A stretch of DNA of 64,000 nt from Chryseobacterium sp. E1 (GCA_019203745.1 CP078104.1:3100001-3164000), one strand, 5' to 3'. Positions 46,740 through 56,150 are shown, counted from the stretch's first letter. A program made the numbers and translations. Notes: generated from the letters alone by a model not told the origin.

Positions 46740-47265
46740 ATGAAATATTTAATCAGCTAATTAATTTTTTTTTTTCAATATTTAGTAGCCAAAAAAATAA
46801 CCAGAAGGAAATTAATCAATCATCTGAAAAACTCTCAACAGAGCCAAAAAATTATGTAGTAGTATTTAAAAAGATAATGAAAAAGTAGAAGATTTATCTA
46901 AGAGCTCTATGATAACGCAAAAAGTAAATTGGGATGGTATTTACTGGCTTTATCCTTATAATATTGACAGCGAAAAACAAGGAAACTACTACATAAATAT
47001 TTCAAAAGATAATAATGAATTTGGATTTAGTGGAGATATTCAATTTAATTATAAAATTGACTACAAATCCACAGACAATAAGTTATATATTTTTGATAAT
47101 AATCAATCAGCTACAGATCCTTTGGCTGTTATTTACAAAGAGAAAGATAAATATTATATTAAAAGTACATTAATAAAAATGGAACGTACTGATTTAAAAT
47201 ATACTAAAAATGGTTATCCAATACGTTGGGCAAAATCGAGTGATGAGGTTCCGGATTTTCCTTAA
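46740..47265 (+). CDS. Small exported protein, candidate immunity protein 2
   Basis: About 175 residues after restoring one T near 46750 and one A near 46870. N-terminus FNQLINFFFSIFSSQ is a probable weak signal peptide; the remainder (TQKVNWDGIYWLYPYNID, NEFGFSGDIQFNYKIDYKS, KDKYYIKSTLIKMERTDLKY) is beta-rich and unrecognised. Very AT-rich, like its upstream neighbour, and 68 bases downstream of it. Could be a second immunity protein or an orphan from another effector. The last gene of the cassette before the housekeeping permease. Confidence 0.55.
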
Positions 47266-47399
47266 TAAAAGTATTAAAATCTGGAAAGCTAAGAAACGGA
47301 TAACTTTTGTCTTGATACTTGTGAATTCTCAATTTACCCCATGGAATATGAATTTCTCTGAAAAGTTTTTATATATTTAGCGACCGAATAATTCATTCA

Positions 47400-48818
47400 A
47401 TGAGCAACGAAAAAAAAACAGGAGAAAACGAGACTTTAGTTAGAGGATTAACAAATCGACACATACAATTAATAGCCCTTGGAGGTGCCATAGGAACCGG
47501 GTTATTTCTGGGAATAGGACCTGCAGCCGTATTAGCCGGGCCATCGGTTATTTTAGGATATGCTTTAGCCGGGATCATTGCCTTTTTTATCATGCGTCAG
47601 CTTGGTGAGATGGTAGTACAGGAACCCGTATCGGGAAGTTTTAGTCACTTTGCCTATAAATATTGGGGAAATTTTCCGGGTTTTGCTTCAGGATGGAATT
47701 ATTGGATTCTATATATTCTGGTAAGTATGGCCGAGCTTACGGCTATAGGACATTATATTCATTTCTGGTGGCCGGAAATACCACTCTGGGTATCCAGTTT
47801 ATTCTTTTTGTGGTCATCACTGCACTTAATCTAGCTTCTGTAAAGGTCTATGGCGAAACCGAATTCTGGTTTTCCATTATCAAAGTAATAGCGATCATTG
47901 CTATGATTGTGTTCGGGGTTTATCTTCTGATAAGCGGAACCGGAGGAGAAAAAGCAACCATTACCAATTTGTGGAACGATGATGGTTTTTTCCCGAAGGG
48001 ATTATTCAATAAAACAGAAAACGGATTTTCCGGATTATTTGCAGCAATGGCAATGATTATGTTTTCATTCGGAGGGTTGGAACTGATCGGGATTACTGCA
48101 GCTGAAGCCAAAAATCCGGAGAAAACAATTCCTCAGGCAACCAACCAGGTAATCTATAGAATTCTTATTTTCTATGTAGGTGCTTTGGTAATCTTATTCT
48201 CTTTAAGCCCATGGAGAGAGATTACAGAAGGCTCAAGTCCTTTCGTAATGGTTTTTCAGAATCTGAATGGCCTTGAATTCAGCCTTTTTGGGAAAGTGAT
48301 CCAGTTCAATTCATTGATCGCCAATGTTCTGAATCTTATTGTATTAACGGCTGCTTTATCAGTTTATAACAGTAGTGTTTACAGCAATAGCCGTATGCTT
48401 TTCGGGCTGGCTCAGCAGGGAAATGCTCTAAATTTTTGAAAAAACTTAATAAAAATTCAGTTCCTACCAATGCAATTCTTATTTCTTCATGCTTTGCAGG
48501 AATCTGTATCGTCATCAATAAATTGGTGCCGGAAAAAGCATTTCAATATCTGATGGCACTTGTTGTATCTACCTTGATTATCAACTGGCTGATGATATGC
48601 TACACCCATCTGAAATTCAAAAAAGCAATTACCAGGAAGGAATTCAATCCAAATTTCCATCCATATTCTATCCTGTATCCAACTATATCTGCATTGCCTT
48701 TCTGGTCCTGATCTTAGGATTAATGAGCATTACAGGAATGGAAATACAGGTGATTCTGATTCCGGTATGGTTAGGATTTTTGTTTGTAATGTATAAACTT
48801 TATAAAAAACCTGGATAA
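47400..48818 (+). CDS. Amino-acid permease, APC family
   Basis: About 473 residues, twelve predicted membrane helices. LTNRHIQLIALGGAIGTGLFLG near residue 20 is the signature of the AAT branch of the APC superfamily (AroP, GabP, ProY and LysP relatives), which import amino acids by proton symport. Conserved QEPVSGSFSHFA and GGLELIGITAAEAKNPEKTIP are also seen. The precise substrate is not decidable. Breaks near 47812, 48433 and 48680. Followed by a terminator, so it is a single-gene unit. Confidence 0.87.
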
Positions 48819-48846
48819 TAATATAAAAACAACTGAAGGTGTTTTG

Positions 48847-48876
48847 AAAGATGAGAATCATTTGATTTTCATCTTT
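48847..48876 (+). terminator. Terminator of the amino-acid permease gene
   Basis: AAAGATGA and TCATCTTT arms around an A/T-rich loop, followed by T5 and further T-rich sequence. Confidence 0.75.
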
Positions 48877-48970
48877 TTGTTTTTATTTTCTTTAAATTAG
48901 TAATGCAAATATTTTATGAAACGGGCTCAAAATGGTTTCTTTTAATTGTTGTTTTTAATATCAAAATGTC

Positions 48971-49757
48971 ATGCAGACAAACTTTAATGAGATACAGAAA
49001 ATCGTTGACCATATTGAAGTGAACTTTGATAGGAGATTACTGCTCATGAAATAGAAGCAATATCTCATTATTCGTACCGGAATTTTCAACGGATATTTTT
49101 AAAATCTTCAATGAAACAATTTCAGGGTTTCAAAAGCGTCTCCGGCTTGAAACGGCCTATAAAAAACTGATCTATACGGAAGATAAAATTTCTGAAATTG
49201 CCTGGCAGATGGGGTATTTTAACATCCAGTCTTTTTCAAAGGCGTTTAAAAAACAATACGAAGTTTCACCTGCTGAAGCCAGAAAACAGAAAAAGGAAGT
49301 ATTCAAAACATTTATAGCAACCGGAAATACAGATCTTAAATTCGAGATCAGGTATAAAGATGCCATGACGGTATACTGTAAATTTATTAAAGCTAAAGAT
49401 TATAACAATCCGGAAATTGATGCCCTTTGGAAAGAGATAGAACCGGAAAATGAAATATATGAAGCTGCCTATGGAATTATTCGTGACCAGCCATTGATCA
49501 CCAGCCATTCTCACTGTAGATATGGAGCTGCTGTACTCTCTGGAGATTCATTGAAAGGATTTTCCAAACAGGATATTTTCGGAAGAAAATACGTACGGTT
49601 TACACATGAGGGACCTTATGAGAATATTTTAGAAACCTACCGTTCATTTTATCTTTTTTGGCTTACAGAGCAGCATTTTTTGCTGGATAATTCTGATGTG
49701 ATTGAAGAATATGCCGAACCGGAAATCACCCATATTTATTTTCCGCTGCATGAGTAG
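48971..49757 (+). CDS. AraC-family regulator with GyrI-like sensor domain
   Basis: About 262 residues. N-terminal two helix-turn-helix motifs of AraC type (SHYSYRNFQRIFLKIFNETI, then KISEIAWQMGYFNIQSFSKAFKK). C-terminal half (DLKFEIRYKDAMTVYCKFIKAK to EPEITHIYFPLHE) resembles the GyrI-like small-molecule-binding domain found in Rob and similar proteins, so it probably senses a small organic compound. One G lost near 49029 breaks the first helix (NFDREITAHEIEAI). Genes under its control are unknown; the divergent or following genes are candidates. Confidence 0.8.
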
Positions 49758-49857
49758 AATGTCCTTTTAGGACAAGATTTGTTTTTTCTGAGATCTAATT
49801 TTGCACAGTCAAAGAACAGAATATTTGACTGATCAGCATTTAAGAAAACAAATCAGA

Positions 49858-50470
49858 ATGAAAAAAACTTATTTCTCTTTACCTTATTACTTCCATTTTG
49901 TGGCAAAGCTCAGATTTTCCTGCAGACGTATGCCGTAAACAAAGAAGCAGAAGTGCTGGGAATTTACAATAGGGATTTTAAGAGCCAATGGAATTATTTT
50001 GCTTCGGCAACAATCACTTATGACTACGATTCAAAAAAGTAAATCCGGAAGTATATCAGAATCTCAATTATGGGATCGGAAGAAATGTAGGGGCGTCTGC
50101 AGGAGTTCATATTTCACGAGAAGACATCATGCCCTCTGTAGGGCTGGCGTATGGAAAGGAAAATGAAGTTTGGAATATCAGTATTTTCCCTGCATTTACT
50201 TATTCTACACAGACAAGAGAATTTGGGCTTGGGCTTTATACCTTGTTGGAATACACCCCGAAAATCAATAAAAAGCTTAATTTCTACAGTATGTTGATCG
50301 TAGACTCAGACTTCAGCTTTAAAGAACATCAGGCCAGCAGCCAGATCATCCGTTTAGGAATAGAAAATAGGAAAAAGATGCAATTCGGGATAGGAAGTAC
50401 AATTTCACAAACAGGAAATAGCTTTGAGACCGATATCAATTTCGGAGTTTTTATAGGAAAGAAATTTTAA
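49858..50470 (+). CDS. Exported protein of unknown function before agmatine deiminase
   Basis: About 204 residues with a signal peptide (MKKTYFLFTLLLPFCGKAQ after restoring one T near 49877). A second loss near 50036 separates the halves. The mature part is rich in alternating strands (WNYFASATITYDYD, NLNYGIGRNVGASAGVHIS, VWNISIFPAFTYST, KMQFGIGSTISQTG, TDINFGVFIGKKF), resembling a small outer-membrane beta-barrel ending in F. Five bases before the agmatine deiminase gene, so the two are probably cotranscribed. Function unknown. Confidence 0.65.
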
Positions 50471-50475
50471 ATCAT

Positions 50476-51582
50476 ATGAAAAAATTATTCACACTCACTC
50501 TAGTATTGAGTTTTATAGTAAATATGGCACAGACTACTTATCGTTTTCCCGAAGAATCTTCCCTTCATGAAGGAACATGGTTGCAATGGCCTCATCATTA
50601 TCAGCATGGTGCCACCTATCGTAAAAGGGTAGAACAGACCTGGATTGATATGACAAGAGCATTACAGGAAGGAGAGAAAGTTCATATTATTGCGTATAAT
50701 AAAGAAGAAAAGAGCAGAATTATAAGCCTTTTGGAACAAAATAAAATTCCGCTGAAAAATGTTGATTTCAGGATTTACCCCACAGATGATGTGTGGATCA
50801 GAGATAACGGGCCTATTTTCGTAAAAGATCAGAAAGGAAACATCTTAATTGAAGATTGGGGCTTCAACGGCTGGGGCGAAAAGTTTGACTTTGAAAATTG
50901 TGATGAAATTCCTCAGCGTATAGGAAATGATCTGGGCATAAAAGTAATTGATCTCAATGAAGAAATGGTCAACGAAGGCGGCTCTGTGGAAACAGATGGA
51001 AACGGAGTTCTGATGGCCTGTAAAAGTTCTGTGATCAGTCAGAAAAAAGGAGCAACAAGAAACAAAGGGATCACTCAGGAAGAAGCAGAAGAAATGTTTG
51101 AAACCTATTATGGAGTATCAAAAGTGATCTGGCTGGATGGAGTGACGGGATTGGATGTTACCGATATGCACATTGACGGTTTTATGAAGTTTGTTGATCA
51201 TCATACCATGATCACCATGAATGAAGATGAGCTTCTTGATCTCGGGCTTTCCGAAAAAGATGTTAATACACTTTACACCGCTTCCAATGTCAACGGAAAA
51301 GAATATAAAAAATCTATTTACCTGCTACCAAAAATAAGGTGAAAACAGCCTACGGTAAACAGCTGGATGAAAAAGGTTCCTATGTGAATTACTATGTAGC
51401 CAATACCGTGGTTTTAGTTCCTAATTACGGAGACCCTAATGATGCAGTTGCCAATACAATTATTCAGAAGCAATATCCGGGTAGGAAAGTTGTTGGAATA
51501 GATGTAAGGAATCTGTATGAAAACGGAGAGGATGGTACACTGTGTTACCCAGCAGCAGCCTGCAGGAAAACTTTTGAAATAA
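50476..51582 (+). CDS. aguA: Agmatine deiminase family protein with signal peptide
   Basis: About 369 residues. Signal peptide MKKLFTLTLVLSFIVNMAQT, unusual for an enzyme generally cytoplasmic. Catalytic-family motifs of the porphyromonas-type peptidylarginine deiminase group: DDVWIRDNGP near residue 106, DMHIDGF near residue 233, and, after repair, GVHCVTQQQP with the nucleophilic Cys near the C-terminus. Agmatine deiminase forms N-carbamoylputrescine and ammonia from agmatine. The hidden HC motif is restored by one base near 51536; another loss near 51335 (LLPKNKVKTAYG). The close partner upstream suggests an exported operon. A peptidylarginine substrate cannot be excluded. Confidence 0.82.
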
Positions 51583-51612
51583 GGAAATAAAACCGGAAAT
51601 CTCTTAAAGTAT

Positions 51613-51648
51613 CTCATAGAAATGACGTATGCTCATCATTTCTATGAG
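51613..51648. repeat. Perfect 13-base-pair hairpin after agmatine deiminase
   Basis: CTCATAGAAATGA pairs with TCATTTCTATGAG across a 10-base loop; no T tract follows. Could be a weak terminator or an mRNA 3'-end structure. Confidence 0.6.
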
Positions 51649-51844
51649 AAACTTTATGTATAACATTTTAATTTCAATTTTTTTAACGCCTGTTTATGGC
51701 TGATTTTGGTGCGTTTATCTACTATTTTTTGTACCTTGGTAAAGGTTGTATTTCAAATTCAGGTGAAAATTATGACCTGTTTGGAATTCCTGCGGACAAG
51801 CCGAACACCGCTCTCCAAAGTAGGCAAGACTAAAAAAGACACCT

Positions 51845-52475
51845 ATGGCTAATTTATTTCAGACACTTACCAACACTGTAAAACATTGGTACATCCCTTT
51901 GATTTTCGGAATTCTATTTCTGATCTGCGGTTTTTATGTATTCAGCGTACCTCTTGCTACGTATGTGACACTTTCTGTTTTCTTTAGCGTTTCATTTTTA
52001 TTCTCCGGAATCACAGAAATATTCTTTTCCTGCAGAACAGCAAATCTTTACAAGGCTGGGGATGGTTTCTTGTCAGTGGATTACTGACCACGGCAATCGG
52101 GGTTTATCTTATCGCCAACCCTCAGATTTCAATGACTGTACTTCCGTTTGTCATAGGATTTACTTTACTGTTCCGTTCTTTTCAGCTGTTGGGATTTGCC
52201 TTTGATCTGAAAAGTATGAAAATAATGAGCTGGGGAAATGTGGCCCTTGCGAGTGTGGGAGGCATCATTTTTTCTTTATTATTGATATTCAACCCGGTAT
52301 TCACAGGGATTTCTTTAGTGACGTTAACAGGAGTTTCCTTTATTTTTATGGGAATTGCTTCCATTATGCTGGCCCTTGATTTGAGAAAAGTGAAAAAAAT
52401 TCCAGGTAAAGTAAGTCAGGAACTGAGAGACAGAATCAAATCTATACAGGATGAGATCGATGATCTTAAAAATAA
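51845..52475 (+). CDS. HdeD family acid-resistance membrane protein (DUF308)
   Basis: About 210 residues with six predicted helices arranged as DUF308 repeats (YIPLIFGILFLICGFYVF, VFFSVSFLFSGITEIFFS, GLLTTAIGVYLIANPQISM, LPFVIGFTLLFRSFQLLG, ALASVGGIIFSLLLIFNPVF). HdeD in Escherichia coli contributes to acid resistance at high cell density. A C loss near 52032 breaks the frame. The end is set at 52475, where restoring one A in the A run at 52468-52472 makes the protein finish DEIDDLKK, directly before the terminator; unrepaired, the frame would run through it. Confidence 0.8.
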
Positions 52476-52490
52476 TATTCATTATATGTT

Positions 52491-52517
52491 AAAAAGATCT
52501 CTAACGGAGGTCTTTTT
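52491..52517 (+). terminator. Terminator of the HdeD gene
   Basis: AAAAAGATCTC-TAAC-GGAGGTCTTTTT stem with G-U pairs and a T tract. It supports the earlier stop proposed for the gene. Confidence 0.75.
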
Positions 52518-52609
52518 ATTTCTCCGATTTTTATTAAAGTATATTGTTATTTTTATTCCATCGTAAGCAGGAGAGACATAAAGGATTTTCAATCAAAAAA
52601 TAATCAGCC

Positions 52610-52912
52610 ATGGAAAGCAATAACCAGGTTTTAAAAGTTTCAGATATAAAAAAATTATCATGCATCTCTCAGATGACTTGAATAAACTGGATGATGCAGA
52701 AGTTGTGGAACTTGAAGATGACCTGTACTGGAATATTTTGGATGAAGACATCTATAGTCCGTATGAAAAACCCGAGAGATTTTACAATGGGAAGTCTTAC
52801 AGAAGATTGGGAATTCTTACAAAAAATTATAATCGGTGAACGTCAAATGATCAGCTATGATCTATATAAACTGGCATCAATCTTAAAATATTTAGGAAAA
52901 AGAATGTTTTAA
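52610..52912 (+). CDS. Conserved small protein of unknown function
   Basis: Approximately 100 residues after two repairs (an A near 52656 and a base near 52770). Acidic N-terminal half (SDDLNKLDDAEVVELEDDLYWNILDED) and a basic helical C-terminal half (WEFLQKIIIGERQMISYDLYKLASILKYLGKRMF). Similar short proteins occur in Chryseobacterium but have no assigned role. No signal peptide or membrane segment. Directly upstream of a converging tRNA. Confidence 0.6.
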
Positions 52913-52923
52913 AATAAAAACAA

Positions 52924-52948
52924 AAACCACCCTTAAAAAGGATGGTTT
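52924..52948 (-). terminator. Terminator of tRNA-Gln
   Basis: On the minus strand AAACCATCC-TTTTTAA-GGGTGGTTT is followed by a long T-rich tract; it lies just beyond the 3' end of the tRNA. Confidence 0.75.
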
Positions 52949-52949
52949 G

Positions 52950-53019
52950 TAGACTCACAGGATTCGAACCCCAGATGACTGAACCAAAATCAGTAGTGTT
53001 ACCGCTACACCATGAGTCT
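52950..53019 (-). tRNA. tRNA-Gln (anticodon UUG)
   Basis: Seven-base acceptor stem AGACTCA/TGAGTCT, D stem GTGT/ACAC and anticodon stem ACTGA/TCAGT around loop TTTTGGT, whose middle gives UUG. The CCA end is not encoded. The T arm, with loop TTCGAAT, pairs poorly and the gene is 70 bases, about one short of usual, so a base may be lost there as in the surrounding genes. No second tRNA was found next to it. Confidence 0.88.
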
Positions 53020-53114
53020 GTTTGTTTTAGTGGTGCAAATTTACAGCTTTTTCTTTATATACAAGAACTTTTTGAATTTTTTTAAATTTACTGTAGATTT
53101 TATTCACGGAAAAT

Positions 53115-54138
53115 ATGCTGATAGACTTCAATAATCTCAATATTAATCAATTATCCTTTTATACGGAATTTGAAAAAAAAGTGGAAACTTTTCTCAAAGA
53201 ATGGTGTTCTGACGGTACAATGGTAAACGTTCAAACCTCAGGGTCCACCGGAGTTCCTAAAATTTTTGAAATTGAAAAGAAAATGATCAATTCTGCAGTG
53301 ATGACCTGCAATTTTTAGGATTACAGGAAGGTGATACTGCATTACTGTGCCTGCCGGTAGAATATATTTCCGGAAAAATGATGATCGTCCGTTCCATCGA
53401 GAGAAAGTTAAAATTAATTATTACAGATCCTTCTTTAAGGCCTTTGGAAAGTATAACGGAAGAAGTAAGCTTTTGCGCAATGACTCCACTTCAGGTAGAA
53501 AATTCACTGGATAAACTTCATCTGATAAAAAACCTCATCATAGGGGAGCTGCCACTTCAGAAAGTTTGAAACGTAAAATCTGGGCGAAGAATTTAATTCA
53601 TTCAAACCGTATTTTTGAAACTTACGGAATGTCAGAAACCTTATCTCATATCGGGCTGAAACAGTTGATGCCAGTGCAGGAAGATTATTTTACGGTTTTT
53701 GAAAATGTAAGCATTGCCCTGGATGAAAGAGGCTGTCTGAAAATCTATGCACCCAATGTGAATGATGAAATGCTGCAAACGAATGACTTAGTTGAAATTA
53801 AAAATAATAAACAGTTTAAGTTTCTGGGAAGAATAGACAATGTTATTAACTCCGGCGGAGCGAAAATTTTCCCGGAAGCCCTTGAAGCCCTTGTCAAAAA
53901 GGAGATTCCTAATGAAGCCGTATTTATAGGCTTGCCGGATGAAAGTTTGGGCCAGAAATTGATACTGATTATTGAAGGGAATGAATCCGAAGAAATAAAA
54001 AATAAAATTTCAACACTACCTTTTGAGAAAAATTTCCACAAACCCAAGGAAATTATTTTCATCAAAGAAATTCCCAGGACACCCAACGGAAAAGTAAACA
54101 GACCGGCATTACATAAAAATATAACAGCAGATTTATAA
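53115..54138 (+). CDS. menE: AMP-forming acyl-CoA ligase, o-succinylbenzoate-CoA ligase (MenE)-like
   Basis: About 341 residues, a shortened adenylation enzyme lacking much of the N-terminal subdomain, as in Bacteroidota MenE. ATP-binding TSGSTGVPK near residue 43, ETYGMSET near 175, GRIDNVINSGGAKIFPEA near 240 and the C-terminal PRTPNGKVNR lysine near 330. MenE activates o-succinylbenzoate in menaquinone synthesis; no other men gene lies in the window, so substrate assignment rests on length and family resemblance. Breaks near 53316 (NFLGLQEGD) and 53551 (GGAATSESLK). Confidence 0.82.
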
Positions 54139-54166
54139 CGCTTTATGAGCATTTTAAAATAGAACA

Positions 54167-54573
54167 ATGAAAAACTTTTCAAAAGAACTCAGTTTCAAAA
54201 CCTCCCGCAGCAGCGGAGCAGGTGGGCAAAACGTCAACAAAGTGGAGACGGCTGTTACCGTACTTTGGAAAGTAGATGCTTCAGAATTCTTCAATGAAGA
54301 TGAAAAATTTCTGATTCATAATAAACTGAAAAACAGAATCAATGCCGAAGGCTATTTATTCCTGACGGTTTCAGAAAGCAGAACCCAGCTGATGAATAAA
54401 AACAAAGCCATTGAAAAAATAATCGAAATCGTTAATAAAGCTTTGATTGTTCCTAAAAAAGAACTGCTACAAAACCTTCAAAAGCTCAGAAACAGAAAAG
54501 ATTGGACAGCAAGAAAAAACTTTCTGACAAAAAGAAAACAGACGTTTCAGATTTTAACCTGTTCTTATTCTGA
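54167..54573 (+). CDS. arfB: Alternative ribosome-rescue factor ArfB (peptidyl-tRNA hydrolase, GGQ)
   Basis: About 135 residues. SRSSGAGGQNVNKVET contains the GGQ catalytic loop at residues 18-20; the rest of the release-factor domain 3 follows, and a long basic tail (LQKAQKQKRLDSKKKLSDKKK) binds the mRNA channel of stalled ribosomes. One A lost near 54480 shifts the tail into another frame; after restoring it, the protein stops at 54573, 30 bases before the next gene. Frees stalled ribosomes without a stop codon. Confidence 0.87.
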
Positions 54574-54579
54574 AAATCT

Positions 54580-54587
54580 TATTTTTG
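54580..54587 (+). promoter_or_regulatory. -7 element of the beta-barrel gene
   Basis: TATTTTTG, exact consensus match, 16 bases before the ATG at 54604. Confidence 0.5.
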
Positions 54588-54603
54588 CGGAAATTTTTAA
54601 ACC

Positions 54604-55241
54604 ATGATAAAAAAACTGATCCTGTTAGGAGTTATTTCGAGTTCTTTATTTTCATTTGCTCAAAAAGTGACCATCAGTCCTGCTGTAGGATATGCATGGA
54701 GGGTGGCTGAAACAGCTTCCGGGCTTTCAATGGAAGAAAGAAATTACGTTAAAGGACTGAAAAGCGGAGTTCATTTCGAAATTGCAGCATATTACAATTT
54801 GAAGAATATCGGTCTTGGAGCGAAGTTTTCCAATTATAATGCATCAAGCAGTGGAACATTAAGAGGGTATGCAAATGGGCAAACTGTTTCTGTGCCTGTC
54901 AGTACAAAAGATAATATCACATTCTTTGGTCCTTCAGTGATGTTTTCCAATTATAGCAAGCCTACAAAACATAAATTTGCTGCTGATGTGTCCATTGGGG
55001 TAATTTCTTATACAACCAAAACAGGATATATCAAAGGAACAGGTTCAAACCTGGGTCTTGAAGCAGGAATCGGATACCAGTATGAAGTTTCAAAAATTTC
55101 CTGATCGGACCTAAATTTGGTTTTACTGCAGGAACGCTTAATAAAATGAATGTGAACGGCCGCACAATGGATCTTGGAAATGATCAGAAAGAAGGTCTTA
55201 CAAGAGTTTCTTTAAGTGCAGCTGCTGCATTCCGTTTTTAA
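54604..55241 (+). CDS. Small outer-membrane beta-barrel protein
   Basis: About 212 residues. Signal peptide MIKKLILLGVISSSLFSFAQ, then about eight alternating strands (VTISPAVGYAWRVAE, GVHFEIAAYYNLKNIGLGAKFS, ITFFGPSVMFSNYS, HKFAADVSIGVISYTTK, GLEAGIGYQYEVSK, LIGPKFGFTAGT) and the outer-membrane C-terminal signature AAAFRF. One base lost near 55098 (SKNFLIGPKFG). Family: the general outer-membrane beta-barrel group. Specific function unknown. A short degraded copy of its 3' end lies at 55999-56138. Confidence 0.75.
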
Positions 55242-55245
55242 GTCT

Positions 55246-55253
55246 TATATTTG
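55246..55253 (+). promoter_or_regulatory. -7 element upstream of the GreA/Rnk-like gene
   Basis: TATATTTG, exact match, immediately after the beta-barrel stop; about 276 bases upstream of the next start, implying a long leader containing the inverted repeat at 55278. Confidence 0.45.
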
Positions 55254-55277
55254 TAAGAATTAAAAACATCTCATATA

Positions 55278-55335
55278 ATGACAGCAACAATCTTTTTATC
55301 AGCAGGATGCCGACGATCAGGATTGTTGCTGTCAT
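55278..55335. repeat. Perfect 15-base inverted repeat in a leader region
   Basis: ATGACAGCAACAATC and GATTGTTGCTGTCAT flank a 28-base spacer. A second, weaker stem (CCCTG/CAGGG) lies at about 55393-55417. No T tract follows the first stem directly. Not a CRISPR or a transposon end that I recognise. Confidence 0.65.
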
Positions 55336-55528
55336 TACTTTATTTACACAGAGATTCTTTTCTGAAAAGTTCCAAGGACTTTATCAATTAAGCCCTGTCA
55401 GGATCCAAGGCAGGGGATTTTCCGGATTTTTATTTATTTTTTGCGGTTTTCCTATAGAAGGCAGATATTACCTGTATTCTACATTGGGTCATCGGGAATT
55501 GCTGCACTTTAATTGTAAAATTGAAAAA

Positions 55529-55908
55529 ATGTCACAACATATTATTGTTACTACCGGAATTTATGATGCTATAAAAGATACACTCAGAAGGAAAAAGTAA
55601 GCATCGGAGAAGAAAAAAGACTGACCGAAGAGCTCAGAAAAGCAAAGCAGGTTCTGAGAAGAGATCTGCCGGCTGATATTGTAACCGTTGACAGAAAAGT
55701 GACCTTAAAGGATCATACATTGAATTTTGAACACGAATATATTTTTGTACCGTCTACCAAAGAAAAGCTTAAGAAGAATAAACACTCCATTCTTTCCAAT
55801 ATTGCTCTTGCAGTAGTTGGATACAAAGTAGGAGATATCATCCACTGGCCTTTTAAAGATGGTGAAAGAAAAATTGAAATTGTAAAAGTGGAAGCCTGGG
55901 AAGGATAA
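55529..55908 (+). CDS. GreA/GreB C-terminal-domain protein, Rnk-like
   Basis: About 126 residues. Start MSQHIIVTTGIYDAIKDTLRRKK, then a short coiled-coil-like helix (EEKRLTEELRKAKQVLRRDLP) and the FKBP-like domain of the Gre family (TVDRKVTLKDHTLN, LSNIALAVVGYKVGDIIHWPFKDGERKIEIVKVE). Because the N-terminal coiled coil is short, it may be a Rnk-type binder of RNA polymerase rather than a cleavage factor. One A lost near 55594. ATG at 55529 is preferred over a long upstream reading that crosses the inverted-repeat leader. Confidence 0.75.
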
Positions 55909-55937
55909 CACTTTGTCATATAGGGTTGAATTTACGA

Positions 55938-55971
55938 AGAAAACGTAGTCCATTTTTGGGCTGCGTTTTCT
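55938..55971 (+). terminator. Terminator after the GreA/Rnk-like gene
   Basis: AGAAAACGTAGTCC and GGGCTGCGTTTTCT form a 14-base-pair stem with two G-U pairs, followed by GTTTTCTT. Confidence 0.75.
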
Positions 55972-55998
55972 GTTTTCTTGAGAATAAATATATTGGAA

Positions 55999-56138
55999 AA
56001 CGCAAAGCTTTGTACCTTACGTTTGGACAAAAAAAGCATAAAGACCAAAACATATTTCAGTCTGATTATTTAACAAATGATAAAAAGTACAGCTCTGGGA
56101 GACTTTCTTCAAACGCTTTGATTGCATTCCGTTTTTAA
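55999..56138 (+). pseudogene. Remnant of a beta-barrel gene 3' end
   Basis: The last residues translated here end NDKKYSSGRLSSNALIAFRF, close to the end of the upstream barrel protein (ND-K...R-S--A--AFRF). The DNA ATTGCATTCCGTTTTTAAGT is almost the same as the end of that gene, and both are followed by a TAnnTTTG promoter. No start or signal peptide remains. Probably a decayed duplicate; the frame could also be chance. Confidence 0.4.
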
Positions 56139-56150
56139 GTTTTATCTTTG
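56122..56150 (+). promoter_or_regulatory. Promoter of the deoxyhypusine-synthase-family gene
   Basis: TTG at 56122-56124, an 18-base spacer and TATCTTTG at 56143-56150; the ATG is 15 bases downstream. It overlaps the end of the decayed barrel fragment. Confidence 0.65.

Noticed and set aside
43103..47265. T6SS structural genes
   Set aside because: No sheath, tube, baseplate or ATPase frame is present; only cargo-like genes are.
52491..52566. Longer C-terminus of the HdeD protein
   Set aside because: It would cross a rho-independent terminator and add a hydrophobic tail not expected for the family.
55307..55600. Coding gene MPTIRIVAV... covering the inverted repeat
   Set aside because: It only shares its last part with the true GreA/Rnk-like start and runs through the hairpin region; the ATG at 55529 fits the family.
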